Part shown: piece after piece, positions 21,876 through 34,200 of the stretch
Layout of the letters: every line of letters starts with the position of its first letter
Numbering within the stretch: position 1 is the first letter of the stretch
Assembly (NCBI GenBank): GCA_000711775.1
Contig: ARYC01000253.1
Location: 107,931-171,930, forward strand
Source of the DNA: Oxytricha trifallax
Taxonomy: Eukaryota > Ciliophora > Spirotrichea > Sporadotrichida > Oxytrichidae
Direction: 5' to 3'
Length of the DNA: 64,000 nucleotides
The notes under the pieces: model-generated
Databases searched by the model: none
What the model was told of the DNA's origin: nothing
Seen by the model: the letters and a program-made list of their open reading frames with translations, nothing else
Position numbers and translations under genes: made by a program

Positions 21876-22632
21876 TCATTCTCCATTATGTCTCAAATTG
21901 TTAACCATCATACGTTTGCCTTTTTATTTATAAGAAATAGGAATTATGGAATAAATGATTTTGAATAAGATTAATAATAAATAGTTTGCCATGTGAGAGA
22001 AGCCTCTATCCTTCAGTTGGTCTGGGTCTTCTGTGACTTTATCTACTTTGCTCTGAGTCACCAAGTCTTCTATTTTATTTTTAAAAAATAGCTTAAAAAA
22101 GTGGGCAACTCTATTTACTTTGTTTAATTATGATAAATTCTAGCAGCACTGGTTCCAGATTAAATTAGAAGTATGACTAAAAATATAAAGAACTATATAG
22201 TTAATGATTCAGATGGGGGTGGTCTAGATCCAGAGGGTGGTTTGCCAGAGCCAGATGGGGGTGGGTGAGATCCTGAATGACCTTTGCCTTGATTGCCAGT
22301 TGGTCTTGGCTTGAACTTTCTCTCTTTCTTGAATCTTGGCTCTTTCTCTGTTAAGTTAGCAGCAACTTTTTCAAATGCTTCTTAGACCTTAATAAATGAT
22401 CTTAAAATTACCTTAAAATTGTCAGAAACCATCATTGATAATAAGACTTTCAATTTTATTTATATTCCCACAAATTAAATCTAAAATTGAATTGTAAAAT
22501 TAAGACCTTAGCCTCAGTGGCCTCATCGAAAAGTATAGCAGTTGAGGATTCTTAGGCAGCAGACATGGTAAGGAAGAGGGCAGATCCAAGGAAGAGCACC
22601 ATCATAAGTGCAAGTTTACTTGTTTGTTTCAT
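21876..22632 (-). CDS. Small secreted Pro/Gly/Ser-rich protein
   Basis: ATG at 22632 starts a clear signal peptide (MKQTSKLALMMVLFLGSALF, then LTMSAAQ). The next MDS, joined by an 8-bp pointer, gives QEAFEKVAANLTEKEPRF and then a basic and Pro/Gly/Ser-rich tail (PTGNQGKGHSGSHPPPSGSG, KPPSGSRPPPSDSEQ, RRPRPTEGQRLLSHGKR). TGA is at 21876-21878. Two well-defined IESs and one with pointer TGA (about 22058-22208 on the plus strand) interrupt it. The neighbouring minus-strand gene has the same design and a similar RLL motif near its end, so they are probably distant paralogues. Function unknown; an extracellular or cortical matrix protein is possible. Confidence 0.7.
21914..21983. other. IES, pointer GTTTGCC (plus-strand sense)
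   Basis: GTTTGCC occurs at 21914-21920 and 21984-21990. In the minus-strand gene excision joins RLLSHGK to RMMVNNLRHNGE and its TGA. Confidence 0.8.
22384..22502. other. IES, pointer AGACCTTA (plus-strand sense)
   Basis: AGACCTTA occurs at 22384-22391 and 22503-22510. Excision joins DEATEAKV to QEAFEKVAAN in the minus-strand gene. Confidence 0.85.
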
Positions 22633-23543
22633 AATGTTTATTTTAATTATTTATATCGAAATCTATTTTTAATTTTAAATCAATTATCTTTTAATCATTT
22701 GCAGAGGATTATCCTATTACTAAAATTTATAAATAGTTTGCCGATATCAGAAATCCAATAATATTTTCATTTTTGATTTCTATCTCATTTAAATATTCTA
22801 TTTTTAAATAAATGATTCAAATTCTAAATATAATTAGAATGAAACTTGAGATTTTTTATTTGATTTAATTATAAAATCGAGCATAATGAATCAGAATATC
22901 ATTGTATTGTATTAAAACAATGATATCTATGAAAGAAACCATTTACTCATTACTTTCTATATTAAACTGCACTTAAGATAGAAATATAAAGTCCTTGTAA
23001 AAAATAACAGTATAAAGAAAATTTTATATGAAAATAAAGAATTTTTTATAAGAGGGATCTACATAATTTTTTAAGAATTAAATATATACTTTAGTTATAA
23101 ACCAAAAATTATCTATCACTATAATTTTTTTATTATTTAGTTTCTATTCAATATATTTATAAATAAACTAAACTAGCATAAATAATCATTTTAATTTGGA
23201 AAGAAATTATAGCAAAAATAGTGAATTTAAAAATAAGAAATGTGAATAAAATGTAAATCCAACTTAATATAGATATATGAGATTAGGTAAAAAGGAATTT
23301 TTATATAAAAATTTATTTTACAATTTTATTGCAAATTATTTATAGAATAAGCTATTTATTAATATTGTTAACTTGAATCTTTATTTTAATGTGTAATATC
23401 AGATTATTTCAGGTATACAATTAATTGTAATTGTCAGACCTTATCAGATATTGTGAACTCATTAACTTATATAATATAAATTCGTTGAATAAACATAATT
23501 ATGACATTAATATAATCTAATTAAAAAAATGTACATATTAAAC
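22633..23543. other. AT-rich intergenic region
   Basis: No coding piece, repeat or transposon end was recognised. It contains the upstream region of the 21876-22632 gene. Confidence 0.6.
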
Positions 23544-24679
23544 TCAAATTTGGGCAGGTGGGCTGAGATTCCAAAGGAGTCTGTGACCAGCTCTCTTGTC
23601 ATTCTTTTAGTTGCCGCCTTGCTTGTTCAAAACACCAGTGCCAGTAGGAATAGGTCTGGATTAACCTGGGATATGGGTGTGATCAGGGACCCATGTTCCA
23701 GTGGGGATAGGTCTGGTTCCAGTTTGGACTGGTCTAGTTCCTGTATGAATTGGTCTGGTACCAGTTTGGATTGGTCTTGTGCCGGTGAATGCACCTTCAT
23801 TTCTTTAGTTACCACCAAGATGTCTGTTGCCGTTTCTTCCAGCTTGACCTGATGGGAGGCCGGTAGGTTTCATTTCGCTTGGGTTGCCTTTTAAATTATC
23901 ATAATAATTAACTTAATTGAGAATACTCATTAAATTAACAGTTTATATTTTGCGAGATGGTTTCACACCTGTAAAGCTTGGGTTTGGACCTCTATTCTCA
24001 CCTCTCAAATGTTTACCATCCTTGCCTTTGTCTTCAAGATCCAAAATTTTACTATTAATTTTTTTCTATATAAGATGGCCTGATCCTGAAGGAACAGGTC
24101 TGCTTCCATCTTGAATAGGGCGAGTACCAGTCTGTAGAATTTTCTAACCCTCTTGTCCTTTATATTAATATAATTCATTAATAAAATCCTTTGTTGTTCC
24201 CTCCTTTGAGGTTTCTCAATCCGCTTCCTTCAGCAGTGCTGACTGTGGCTAGTGGTCTGCTCTTATCGTGAGATGGTCTGGGCTCTGGTTGGCCACTAGG
24301 TCTGCCTGAATGTTGTGGTGGCACACCAGTGTGGAGAACAGCATATCCTGAATGTGAAGGAGCTCCACCTTTTTATTGTGGTTGTTGACCTTTTTATATT
24401 TAGAAAATAGTAACTTTTTTAAAAATTAAGTAAATTGTAAAAATATAATTCACGTATATATTTATAACCTCCTCTGTTACCTTAGAGGAATCTTTGCTTA
24501 AAATATTTAATAATCAAAATAATTTCTTTAATCTATTTTCTACACTTAATCATAAATATTTAATTATGAATCTACCACCGTAGATATCATCACCACCAAG
24601 AGGTGGGACTTGCTAGGCATTAATTAGTCCAAGTAGGAGTGCTGAAGCAAATGTGATTCTTGTTAGTAATCTCTTCATT
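23544..24679 (-). CDS. Secreted protein with GTRP repeats
   Basis: ATG at 24679 begins a signal peptide (MKRLLTRITFASALLLGLINA) followed by QQVPPLGGDDIYGGR. Later MDSs are Gly/Pro/Gln/His-rich (KGQQPQQKGGAPSHSGY; GRPSGQPEPRPSHDKSRP; LQTGTRPIQDGSRPVPSGSG). The last MDS has a tandem heptad-like repeat: TGTRPIQ, TGTRPIH, TGTRPVQ, TGTRPIP. It ends GHRLLWNLSPPAQI and TGA at 23544-23546. AT-rich IESs separate the pieces near 24490-24570, 24390-24470, 24150-24180, 24040-24070 and 23895-23940, but I did not fix every pointer. The composition suggests a secreted structural or matrix protein; no enzyme motif is visible. It is co-oriented with the smaller relative at 21876-22632. Confidence 0.7.
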
Positions 24680-25224
24680 CTAAGTATATTTTGGTTTCGA
24701 TTTTTTATTATCCCAGAATACAATCATAATTATAATTTTAATTTATTATTTAAAGTGGAATTATGATTATTCAGATATTTTTTAATAATCAAATTTTGCG
24801 ATATAAAATTAGAATAAAGTTGTGAATATAAAAATATAAAAAAATTACATATAAATTTCAATGAATATATGCAATATTATATTGTGCTTGAGTTACTGAG
24901 ATTAAATAGGCATTTAATTTCTGATTTGATCCAATGTTTACTTTTAGATTCCCAGCAATAATCTTAATATATTTAAAACAACACACACTTCATAATCATA
25001 CAACCTACTATTATTAATTAAAATACGATTAATGTGATATTAAAAACTCTAACACTTTTTTAATAGTTACGCACTCAGCATTTTACTCATAGATTAAAAT
25101 AATATAAGAAATAAGAGTCTGAAAGTTCAAGAATTTATAAGAAATATTGGAATATTTTAATTAAAAAATTTACATATATGTATTGCTTAAATTGTTTTAG
25201 TTTTATAATAATCGTTGAATAAAA
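24680..25224. other. AT-rich intergenic region
   Basis: A divergent spacer between the minus-strand secreted protein and paralogue E. Nothing else was recognised. Confidence 0.6.
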
Positions 25225-28200
25225 ATGGTTTTGAAATTTCTTTCATATATATTACTCAAATGCGCCACATTTTCGCAGGTTGATAACTCAGACATAGATT
25301 TGTTATAATTAAATTAATCAAAAATTAAAAGCATGAATTATAGATATTGGTATAAAATAAATCATAGATTTGGTTTTCTTGAAGCTGCCTAGTTACTATG
25401 ATAAAATAATAATTATTTGAGATTTTTTTCATAAATTTATAGAAATTATTTTATAGAATTATGAGCCATTTGAATCACTAAGTTACCTTAGAAATGTAGA
25501 TTCAGATCACTACCAGTCACATCCCCAGCAATATTACACATTCTTACCACATTTTACTAAGCCAATTCCAGATTTTTATTTAATATAAATCAATAAAAAT
25601 TGAAAATAATCAAAGTCAAATTATTATTTTTTATTATTTGTTTTTATGAGATAAAAAACGCTAGTTAAATTTCTATTAAAACTTTGGCATAAATACTTTG
25701 GTCTTTTTCTATGATTCAAACTACTACAGGGAGAATTAAATAAGTGAGATGGTGGAAGATGCGTAAAATCAGATAGAGCTTAATTTACAGAAAATTGAAA
25801 ATTAGTAATGTAAATTTTACTATCTAATGTCTAATGTATGATAATGAATTCTTTATGGGGGGGGGGAACTTTAAAGTATAATTCCTTATAAAATTGATTT
25901 CAATGTGTATTTTGGGCATGTAATGACAGATTTAACAAGTAATCAAAAGAATGAGTTTAAGACATTAGTCGATAGCTACAGAGAAGGGAAGTTGAGGACC
26001 TAGGATTAATTCAATGGTACTCTCAGAAATATAGATAACGATGAAATTATAGAGATGTTAGATCTTTTCAAAGACTGGAGAAAGTCTTCACTTGCAACTT
26101 TTAGTAATAATGATATTGAAATTTATAAAAAGACTTTCAATTATTCTCAATTTAGTTTTCTATGTAAATATTTTTTCACAATGCAACTACTTAATACAGA
26201 TTAGGACAAGCTTTGTCATTCAATCCAGTAGTTGTGTTGACAAATCAGCTACCTCCAAAAGCTGACTACGTGTTGTTAATGCATTCTTTCGAGGAGCCTT
26301 CTTGCTTTAAATATCACGATTTCATCTCGAAACTTTCAAAGTACCTTGACAAAATTCATGATTATTTTTAATGTTCGAATTTAACAAATCAATCATTTAA
26401 ATTCCTTATGTTTCTAAAATTAATAATGTATATTTAAATTCCAGCGTTAGTAGTGGCAGTATCCGATACCACATAACTTTTATTCAATGGCAGATCTGAT
26501 GTGGGAATCCCTTAATTAGTTTACTACAAGAAAGACAAGCATAATCAACCAATAAGAATTAAAGAGCCGCTCAGTATAGATAGATATAGCCATTTCTTGA
26601 AGGAAAACTAAAAAATGTTATTAATGTAACTATTATTTAAAAAAACTCCATCTCCTATAAATATCATGTGAATTTGATGATAAATTAGAGAGCTATTTTT
26701 AAATAAAAGGAATGGTATGTCTTCCAAAATTATTCAAATATAAATAATAATAATTAATAAAAAGTTAAATTATTGTGCACCAATTTACAACTCACCTGAA
26801 TATATGACTAAAGTAGTTAGATTCTAAAATCTGGATTATGATTATGCTGTGGATTATGACCTCACTCATCGTGTTGACTTAATTGGGTTTTAATAAAAAT
26901 AATTTGATATTCATTAAATAAAAGTAACTTATGGGTATAGAATCACACCATTTACATCTTATAAAGGTAGAAACTTGGGACCTCAGTTTTCTTAGATAGT
27001 TTTATAAATAATGTTACATTATTTGATATTTAAAATCATGTAATGATATTAAGAATAAAAAAATATAAATATATAGTAAGATTTGATGCTTAGAGCACTC
27101 CAGTTAAAGTTGTAGTAATAAATTAAAACACATATTCTTGTAAAATTAAAATAGGTCAAATTTTTGGGTTTTTACGAGTTTTTAGTTTATTTTAAAATTC
27201 CTAAATATCATTAAGTCAGACATTATTTATGAATTACAACAAACTTTTAATTAAGTTATTCTGATTTTTAATGGCCCTTTGATTTCAGCATAAGACAGAA
27301 AGCATTATTGGGATCTAGTATATGATGGATATATGCCCCTAGGTTTGATGTCCCTCATGTCCTATCCAATGTATGACGAATTTGAGGCTTCCTTTGACTA
27401 AAGGATCACATTCGCTAAAGATTTCCAAATGCGTGAAATTATCAAAACTTTTGCTGGATGGCTTCATGTAGTAAAATAACCCTCAACTTATCTGGGAAAT
27501 AATCATCCAAGACTGTTAATGAATGCTGCAGACTCTTAGTATTACTACACTTAAGGTTTGTTACCAAGCAATTTCACAGAGATAAAGAAAGACATCGATT
27601 TACTGTATGTGCTTCCAGATGAAGATTTAGAGAGTCAAAACCCCAAAACCCCTTAATGAGGTTTATAAGTGCTTTGATTTGTAGGAATTTGTTTGGGGTT
27701 GGGGTTATTAATAGGTTTTAATGTGAAATTTATAGTAAATGTACTTAATTTAATCACTCAAAATGCACTTTAGGATCATGTGGTAGAGGTCTGAAGTTTA
27801 TCTTACTTAACCACAACTCTATCTGCTCTATTGATATGTCTGATCTTGAGTTTGGTTTTATTATTATTGACTCTGCCATTTGTTTCATTGATTGAGATAC
27901 TCTTGTTTTGTCAATAAATTGCTTTATTCTTTGTTTAGCATCCTTCTCGCATCTTGTAGAGTAGTATTCATTGCGAGGCATATCGCACTCTATTATTATT
28001 GCTGCTAAAGCCCACACATCCCACTAAAAGTCTCCATCTCTCCAGTCTTCTCTTTCTGGATAGTACCCTTGCGTTCCCATTACAGTTCCAAGCCTTGATA
28101 CTTCCACTCTTTAGGCTCTGTTGAAATCGATTATTGCTACTCTTACAGGTGAGAAGTTTATCATTATATTTTCTGGCTTCAAATCTCTATGAATAAAGCC

Positions 28201-31200
28201 TAACTTATGTAGCTCTTTTATACCTTGTAAGATTTAAGTTGCTATCAAAGCAAGCTACTTATGATTCCTTTGATCAGTAATGAAATCTCTGAGGGTATTT
28301 TCATATAGTGGCAGTCTAAAAGCAACATGATCCTTGGTAAGGAGAATAGCATCTAGCTTGATTAAGTAACTACACTCTTTAAATTTTGCTTGAGGGAGTG
28401 ATACTCATTTGGAAACTCCATCTAATATTTATCATCACTTAAGAGATAGTTGAAGGGATACACCTTGTATGCGTATTGATGATCATTGCTAACTTTCTTA
28501 TCAAAGAGTCTTCTAATATAAGGTAGCTTTAAAGTGAAGTGTCTAGGTCAATTTAGGCCAGAACAGGAATCTTTTTATATTGAATTTTAATCATGATTTT
28601 TGTGATTTCGCATGCTAGTAGGTTGCGTGATTTCCTCACATATTCTGATTCACTAGCTTGTTCGAGCTCTACCACTTTCGAAGATTCTCTTGCTTTTCTT
28701 TTGTTTGGTAGCTTCAATTCATCTTCATGCTTTTCAATTTCTAAATCTTTCTTGTGAGCTTTTAATAGATGCTTCCTTAAATCTCTTGTATGAGCATACT
28801 GCTTATGGCACTCAAAACCCCAAAACCCCTTAATGATGTTTATAAGTGCTTTGATTTGTAGGGAATTTGTTTGTGGTTGGGGTTATTAATTAAATGCGAG
28901 ACAAAAATAGCAAGCTTTTGGGCTCTATTTATGATGAAGAGTATATAGATTTAGTGTTTAAACTGCGATATGGATGTGATATATACAGTGAATAAGTCAA
29001 ACCTGTACTTAATTATAAGTCAATTGCACTGCTCTTAAAGAGAAGTCCTTCAACTGTTCGCTCCCACTGCCTTATAGCTGTATAACTAAAGCAATAATAG
29101 CTGAATTCAATGCCTTAGAGGAAGTCAAAGTTTCAATAGAAGCATATTGACTATCTTATTAATGAAAAAACTTTGAAGTATTGGGCTCACTTCTCTCTTG
29201 ACCAACGAGCTATTATGTTTCACCGCCAGTTCCCTGAGTTGAAGATCTCTGCATAGACTGTTGCTAACATTTATAAACGAAATGGTATCTCCTACAAAGG
29301 TGTGAATCGTATCAAGAGAGTGATTGATTTCACTCTGCCATTTTACAACAATAACTTAAATTATATTTATCATTAAATGCAGAGAGCCTAATAGAATAAT
29401 ATTAAGTTTATACTTGCTGACGAGGCTGTGTTTACCTTCAACACTTTCATCTAGAAGTCTGTATAAGAGGCATAGCAATATAGAAGTATATGACTAGAAA
29501 GTCAAGGTATAAAAGATGGCAATTTTGAAGGAATTAGTGAAGATACTGGTTTAGAAACCTATGTTATTCATCCTCGCTCTATAAAGACAGAGCAGTATAT
29601 AAAGTTCTTACAACAGCTGAGAGAGAAGACCCTGAATAAGAGATAATACTGTTTGTTGATAATCTTTCTGTTCATAAGACTAAAGAAACAAGGAAGAGTT
29701 ATGAACAACTTAGAATAACACCAGTGTTCAACGTACCTTACAGTCCATAGTTTAATGGAATTGAGTTCTACTGGGGCATATTAAAAGGCCATTACAAGAA
29801 GCTGCTGCTCTACCACTTGATGCATGACTTACCTATTGATACAGTTGACTTTATCAAAAGCTCAGCGAAGAGAGTAGATAATTAATTAGCTTTAAAGTGT
29901 GCTAAAGAAGGGAGAGTGAATGTATATAAATAAGTTTTGTAGTTAAGTTAATGAATATATAAGTCACATTTAAAATTCTTTAGAGAGAGCTGGCTTCTCC
30001 TTCTTTTATTCCTCTTAAGGCTTGCTTGAGCCTAGGTTTCTTCTCTTGCTGCAAGCTCCAGAATCTAATTTCATTGACTCTGAAGGCTAAATATTTGAAT
30101 AAAGTCTCTTGCTAACTTCATACTTTGTCTGCGACTTTCGCTCTCTGTGAAGCTTGCTCTATTCCTTCATCAAGAAGATGCCAGTTCCAGAATTTCTAAA
30201 GAGTTAAGCTACAAATCTTACTAGAAATATAAGGGTGCTTCTGCAGCTCTGATAGCCAGCTCTCACTTATCTTGATCCCTTGCTTTTCCTTATCTTCTGA
30301 GAGATGCTGTACCTTTTCTTATGAGATTCTTTAATTATTTCTTTCAAGTAATCACCTTTGATAGTTGCAAGTATGCCAAAGAAATAGTTTCTTTCAGGCA
30401 GTTTATTTGACAACTGCTTCTTATTAGGCAGGTGCAGCGAAACCTCTGGGTCGTTCATAGCATCATCTTATAAGTTAGTCACTGAGATTTCTGGATAGTT
30501 TGGAATCTCTGCAAACTTTACATCTTAAGTTTTTAATGCTTTCTTCTCTTCGCAGAGTATGGCTCTTATAAATGAAATTTTAGTACCTTCCATCGATGGG
30601 AGAAACAAACCAACTACATAATCAAGATTAGTTACTATGAGTTCATTACCTTGCTGCACCAGGTAGCGATGCAAATCCTCCTTGCTTCTAAATCTTTGAA
30701 TCAATTCTTGTGCTTGCACTCTTTTATTGCATCATTCATTGACTCCATCTTGTTTACAGATCTAAGAAATGATATTCAAATTTAAGTTTATTGATTTCAA
30801 TTATATACCTCTGAAAATTTACAATTAAATATGGGCATCCTAAAGGAGGTCAACTCTAAGAAGGATATGGAGAAGGTTTAGAGAACTGGTTTCAAACTTG
30901 AGAGATTGATATCAATTTCTACTGTTATAGTTCCATAATTTTTAAATTTAAATTGGTACGTACTTAATTAGGAGCAGCTCCTAAAATGCTAGTACTTAAT
31001 TAGGAGCTTTAATTAATGCTAGTCCTTAATTAAGAGCGCCCTAAATTTAATCATAAAATCACAAAATACCTCCTAAAGCAGTACGTACTTAATTAGGTGC
31101 ACCTCCTAAATCGGTACGTACTATAATCAACTTATTATTGATTGTAAAAATGGTTACTTTATCACCCAGATTTAGAGCTGGATCGTCTCTTAGCACTCAT

Positions 31201-34200
31201 ATTTCTTCTATAATACCCTAAAAACTTCCCTTGAAACTTGTAGGCTTGCAAAGCTCTCATATAAGCTCTCAGTTATAGAGGCAGTTTTATAATTTTAAAT
31301 TCAAATTTAAATATGAAGCGCTAACATTTTAAGAAAAACAACAGCACTTCCATAAAACTAAATGAGACTGACCTTTGGCAGCAATAAAAAATGTGATAAC
31401 TGTGAGATGAACTCACATAAGGAACTACCTGAGCTATCACTTGAGGTCTCTGTTATTAAAATAGAAATTAATAATAGAAAATAAATGGCAAACAAGTGTG
31501 TGGGAGACAGAGAGGAGGAGAAAGGTATTAATGAAATGCCTATACAAACTGAAGAAGTAGAAGTATACTTTTGTGAGTAGTGTGAGAGAGAGACTTCGCT
31601 CATAAATCTAGTTGGTATAGGCATATGAAATAGCATAGAGAAGCCAAGCCAACTATATACTTAAAGCACGATAAAATCGACGGAAAGTATGAGTGCTTCG
31701 AGTGCCATAAGCAGTATGCTCATATAAGAGATTTAAGGAAGCATCTTTTAAAAGCTCACAAGAAAGATTTAGAGATTGAAAAGCATGAAGATGAATTGAA
31801 GCTACTGAACAAAAGAAAAACAAGAGAATCCACGAAAATTGTAGAGCTTGAACAAGCTAGTGAATCAGAATATGTGAGGAAATCACGCAACCTACTAGCA
31901 TCCGAAATCACAAAGATCATGATTAAAATTCAATATAAAAAGATTCCTGTTCTTGCCTAAATTGACCTAGACACTTCACTTAAAGCTACCTTATATCAGA
32001 AGAATCCTTTGATAAGAAAGTTAACAATGATCATCAATACGCATACAAGGTGTATCCCTTCAACTATCTCTTAAGTGATGATAAATACTAGATGGAGTTT
32101 ACAAATGAGTATCAAGTACTCACTCAAGCAAAGTTCAAAGAGTGTAGATACTTAATAAAGTTAGATGCTGTTCTCTTTGCCAAGGATCATGTTGCTTTCA
32201 GACTCCCACTCTATGAAATGACCCAAAGAGATTTCATTACAGATCAAAGAAATCATAAGTAGCTTGGATAAATAGCAACTCAGACCATACAAGGTATAAA
32301 AGAGCTTCACAAGTTAAGGTTTGTTCACAGAGATTTGAAGCCAGAAAATATAATGATAAACTTCTCAACAATAAGAGTAGCAATAATCGATTTCAATAGA
32401 GCCTAAAGAGTGGAAGTATCAAGGCTTGGAACTGTAATGGGAACTCAAGGGTACTATCCAGAAAGAGAAGACTGAGAGATGGAGACTTTTAGTGGGATGT
32501 GTGGGCTTTAGCAGCAATAATAATAGAGTGCGATATGCCTCGAAACGATTACTACTCTACAAGGTGTGAGAAGGATGCTAAACAAAGAATAAAGCAATTT
32601 ATTGACAGAACAAGAGTATCTCAATCAATGAAACAAATGGCAGAATCAATAATAATAAAACCAAACTCAAGATCAGACATATAAATAGAGCAGATAGAGT
32701 TGTGGTTAAGCAAGATAAACTTCAGACCTCTACCACATGATCCTAAAGTGCATTTTAAGTGATTAAATTAAATACATTTACTATAAATTTCACATTAAAA
32801 CCTATTAATAACCCCAACCCCTAACAAATTCCCTACAAATCAAAGCACTTATAAACCTCATTAAGGGGTTTTGGGTTTTGATCGAAGCAATCATACTTTC
32901 CGTCGATTTTATCGTGCTTTAAGTAAACAGTTGGCTTGGCTTCTCTAGCTCTTTCATATGCCTATACCAACTAGATTAATGAGCGAAGTCTCTCTCACAC
33001 TACTCACAAAAGTATACTTCTACTTCTTCAGTTTGTATAGGAATTTCATAAATACCTTTCTCCTCCTCTCTGTCTCCAACACACTTGTTTGCCATTTATT
33101 TTCTATTATTAATTTCTATTTTATAACAGAGACCTCAAGTGATAGCTATGGTAGTTCCTTATAAGAGTTCATCTCACAGCCATCACACTTTTAATTGCTA
33201 CCAAAAGTAAGTCTCATTTAGTTTGATGGAAGTGCTGTTGTTTTTCTTAAAATGTTAGCGCTCATATTTAAATTTGAATTTAAAATTATAAAACTACATC
33301 TATAACTGATAGCTTATATGAGAGCTTTCCAAGTTTACAAGTATCAAGAGAAGTTCTTAGAGTATTAGCGAAGATAAATGAGCACTAAGAGACGAACCAG
33401 CTCTAAAAATGGGTGAGAAAGTGACCATTTCAACTTTCAATAATAAGTTGATTATAGCACGTACCAATTAAGGAGGTGCTCCTAATTAAGTACGTACCGT
33501 TTTAGGAGGTATTTTGTCATTTTATGATTAAAATTAGGGTGCTCCTAATTAAGTACTAGCTTTAATTAATGCTCCTAATTAAGTACTAGCATTTTAGGAG
33601 CTGCTCCTAGTAAATTACGTACCAATTTAAATTTAAAAAAATGGAACTATAACAGTAGAAATTGATATCAATCTCTCAAGTCTGAAACCAGTTCTCCTTA
33701 ACCTTCTCCATATCCTTCTAAGAGGTTGACCTTCTATAGGATGCCCATATTTAATAGTAAGTTTTACAGAGGTATATAATTGAAATCAATAAACTTAAAT
33801 TTGAATATCATTTCTTAGATCTGTAAACAGATGGAGTCAATAAATGATGCAATGAAAAGAGTGCAAGCACAAGAATTGATTCAAAGAGTTAGAAGCAAGG
33901 AGGATTTGCATCGCTACCTGGTGCAGAAAGGTAATGAACTCATAGTAACTAATCTTGATCATGTAGTTGGTTTGTTCCTACCAACGATGGAAGGTACTAA
34001 ATTTCATTTCTAAAAGCAATACCCTGCGAAGAGAAGAAAGCATTGAAAACTTAAGATGTAAAGTTTGCAGAGATTCCAAACTATCCAGAAATTCAGTGAC
34101 TAACTTATATGATGATGCTATGAATGACCCAAGGTTTCGCAGTACCTGCCTACTAAGAAGCAGTTGTCAAATAAACTACCTGAAAGAAACTATTTCTCTG

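Larger units (their letters stand above)
28813..32880. mobile_element. Nested TBE transposon (inner), 4,068 bp
   Basis: The left tip is CAAAACCCCAAAACCCCTT; the right tip is the reverse complement with one G lost (GGGGTTTTGGGTTTTG). It is inserted into the zinc-finger region of the outer TBE's 57-kDa-type ORF, in opposite orientation. The left copy of the target duplication is ACT (28810-28812). On the right only A-T remains before CGAAGC, so one base has been lost there too. It carries all three TBE ORFs, each with frame damage. Confidence 0.95.

Noticed and set aside
25857-25867. Run of 11 G in paralogue E
   Set aside because: It lies in an AT-rich IES. One isolated homopolymer has no partner runs for a G-quadruplex and may be a sequencing feature.
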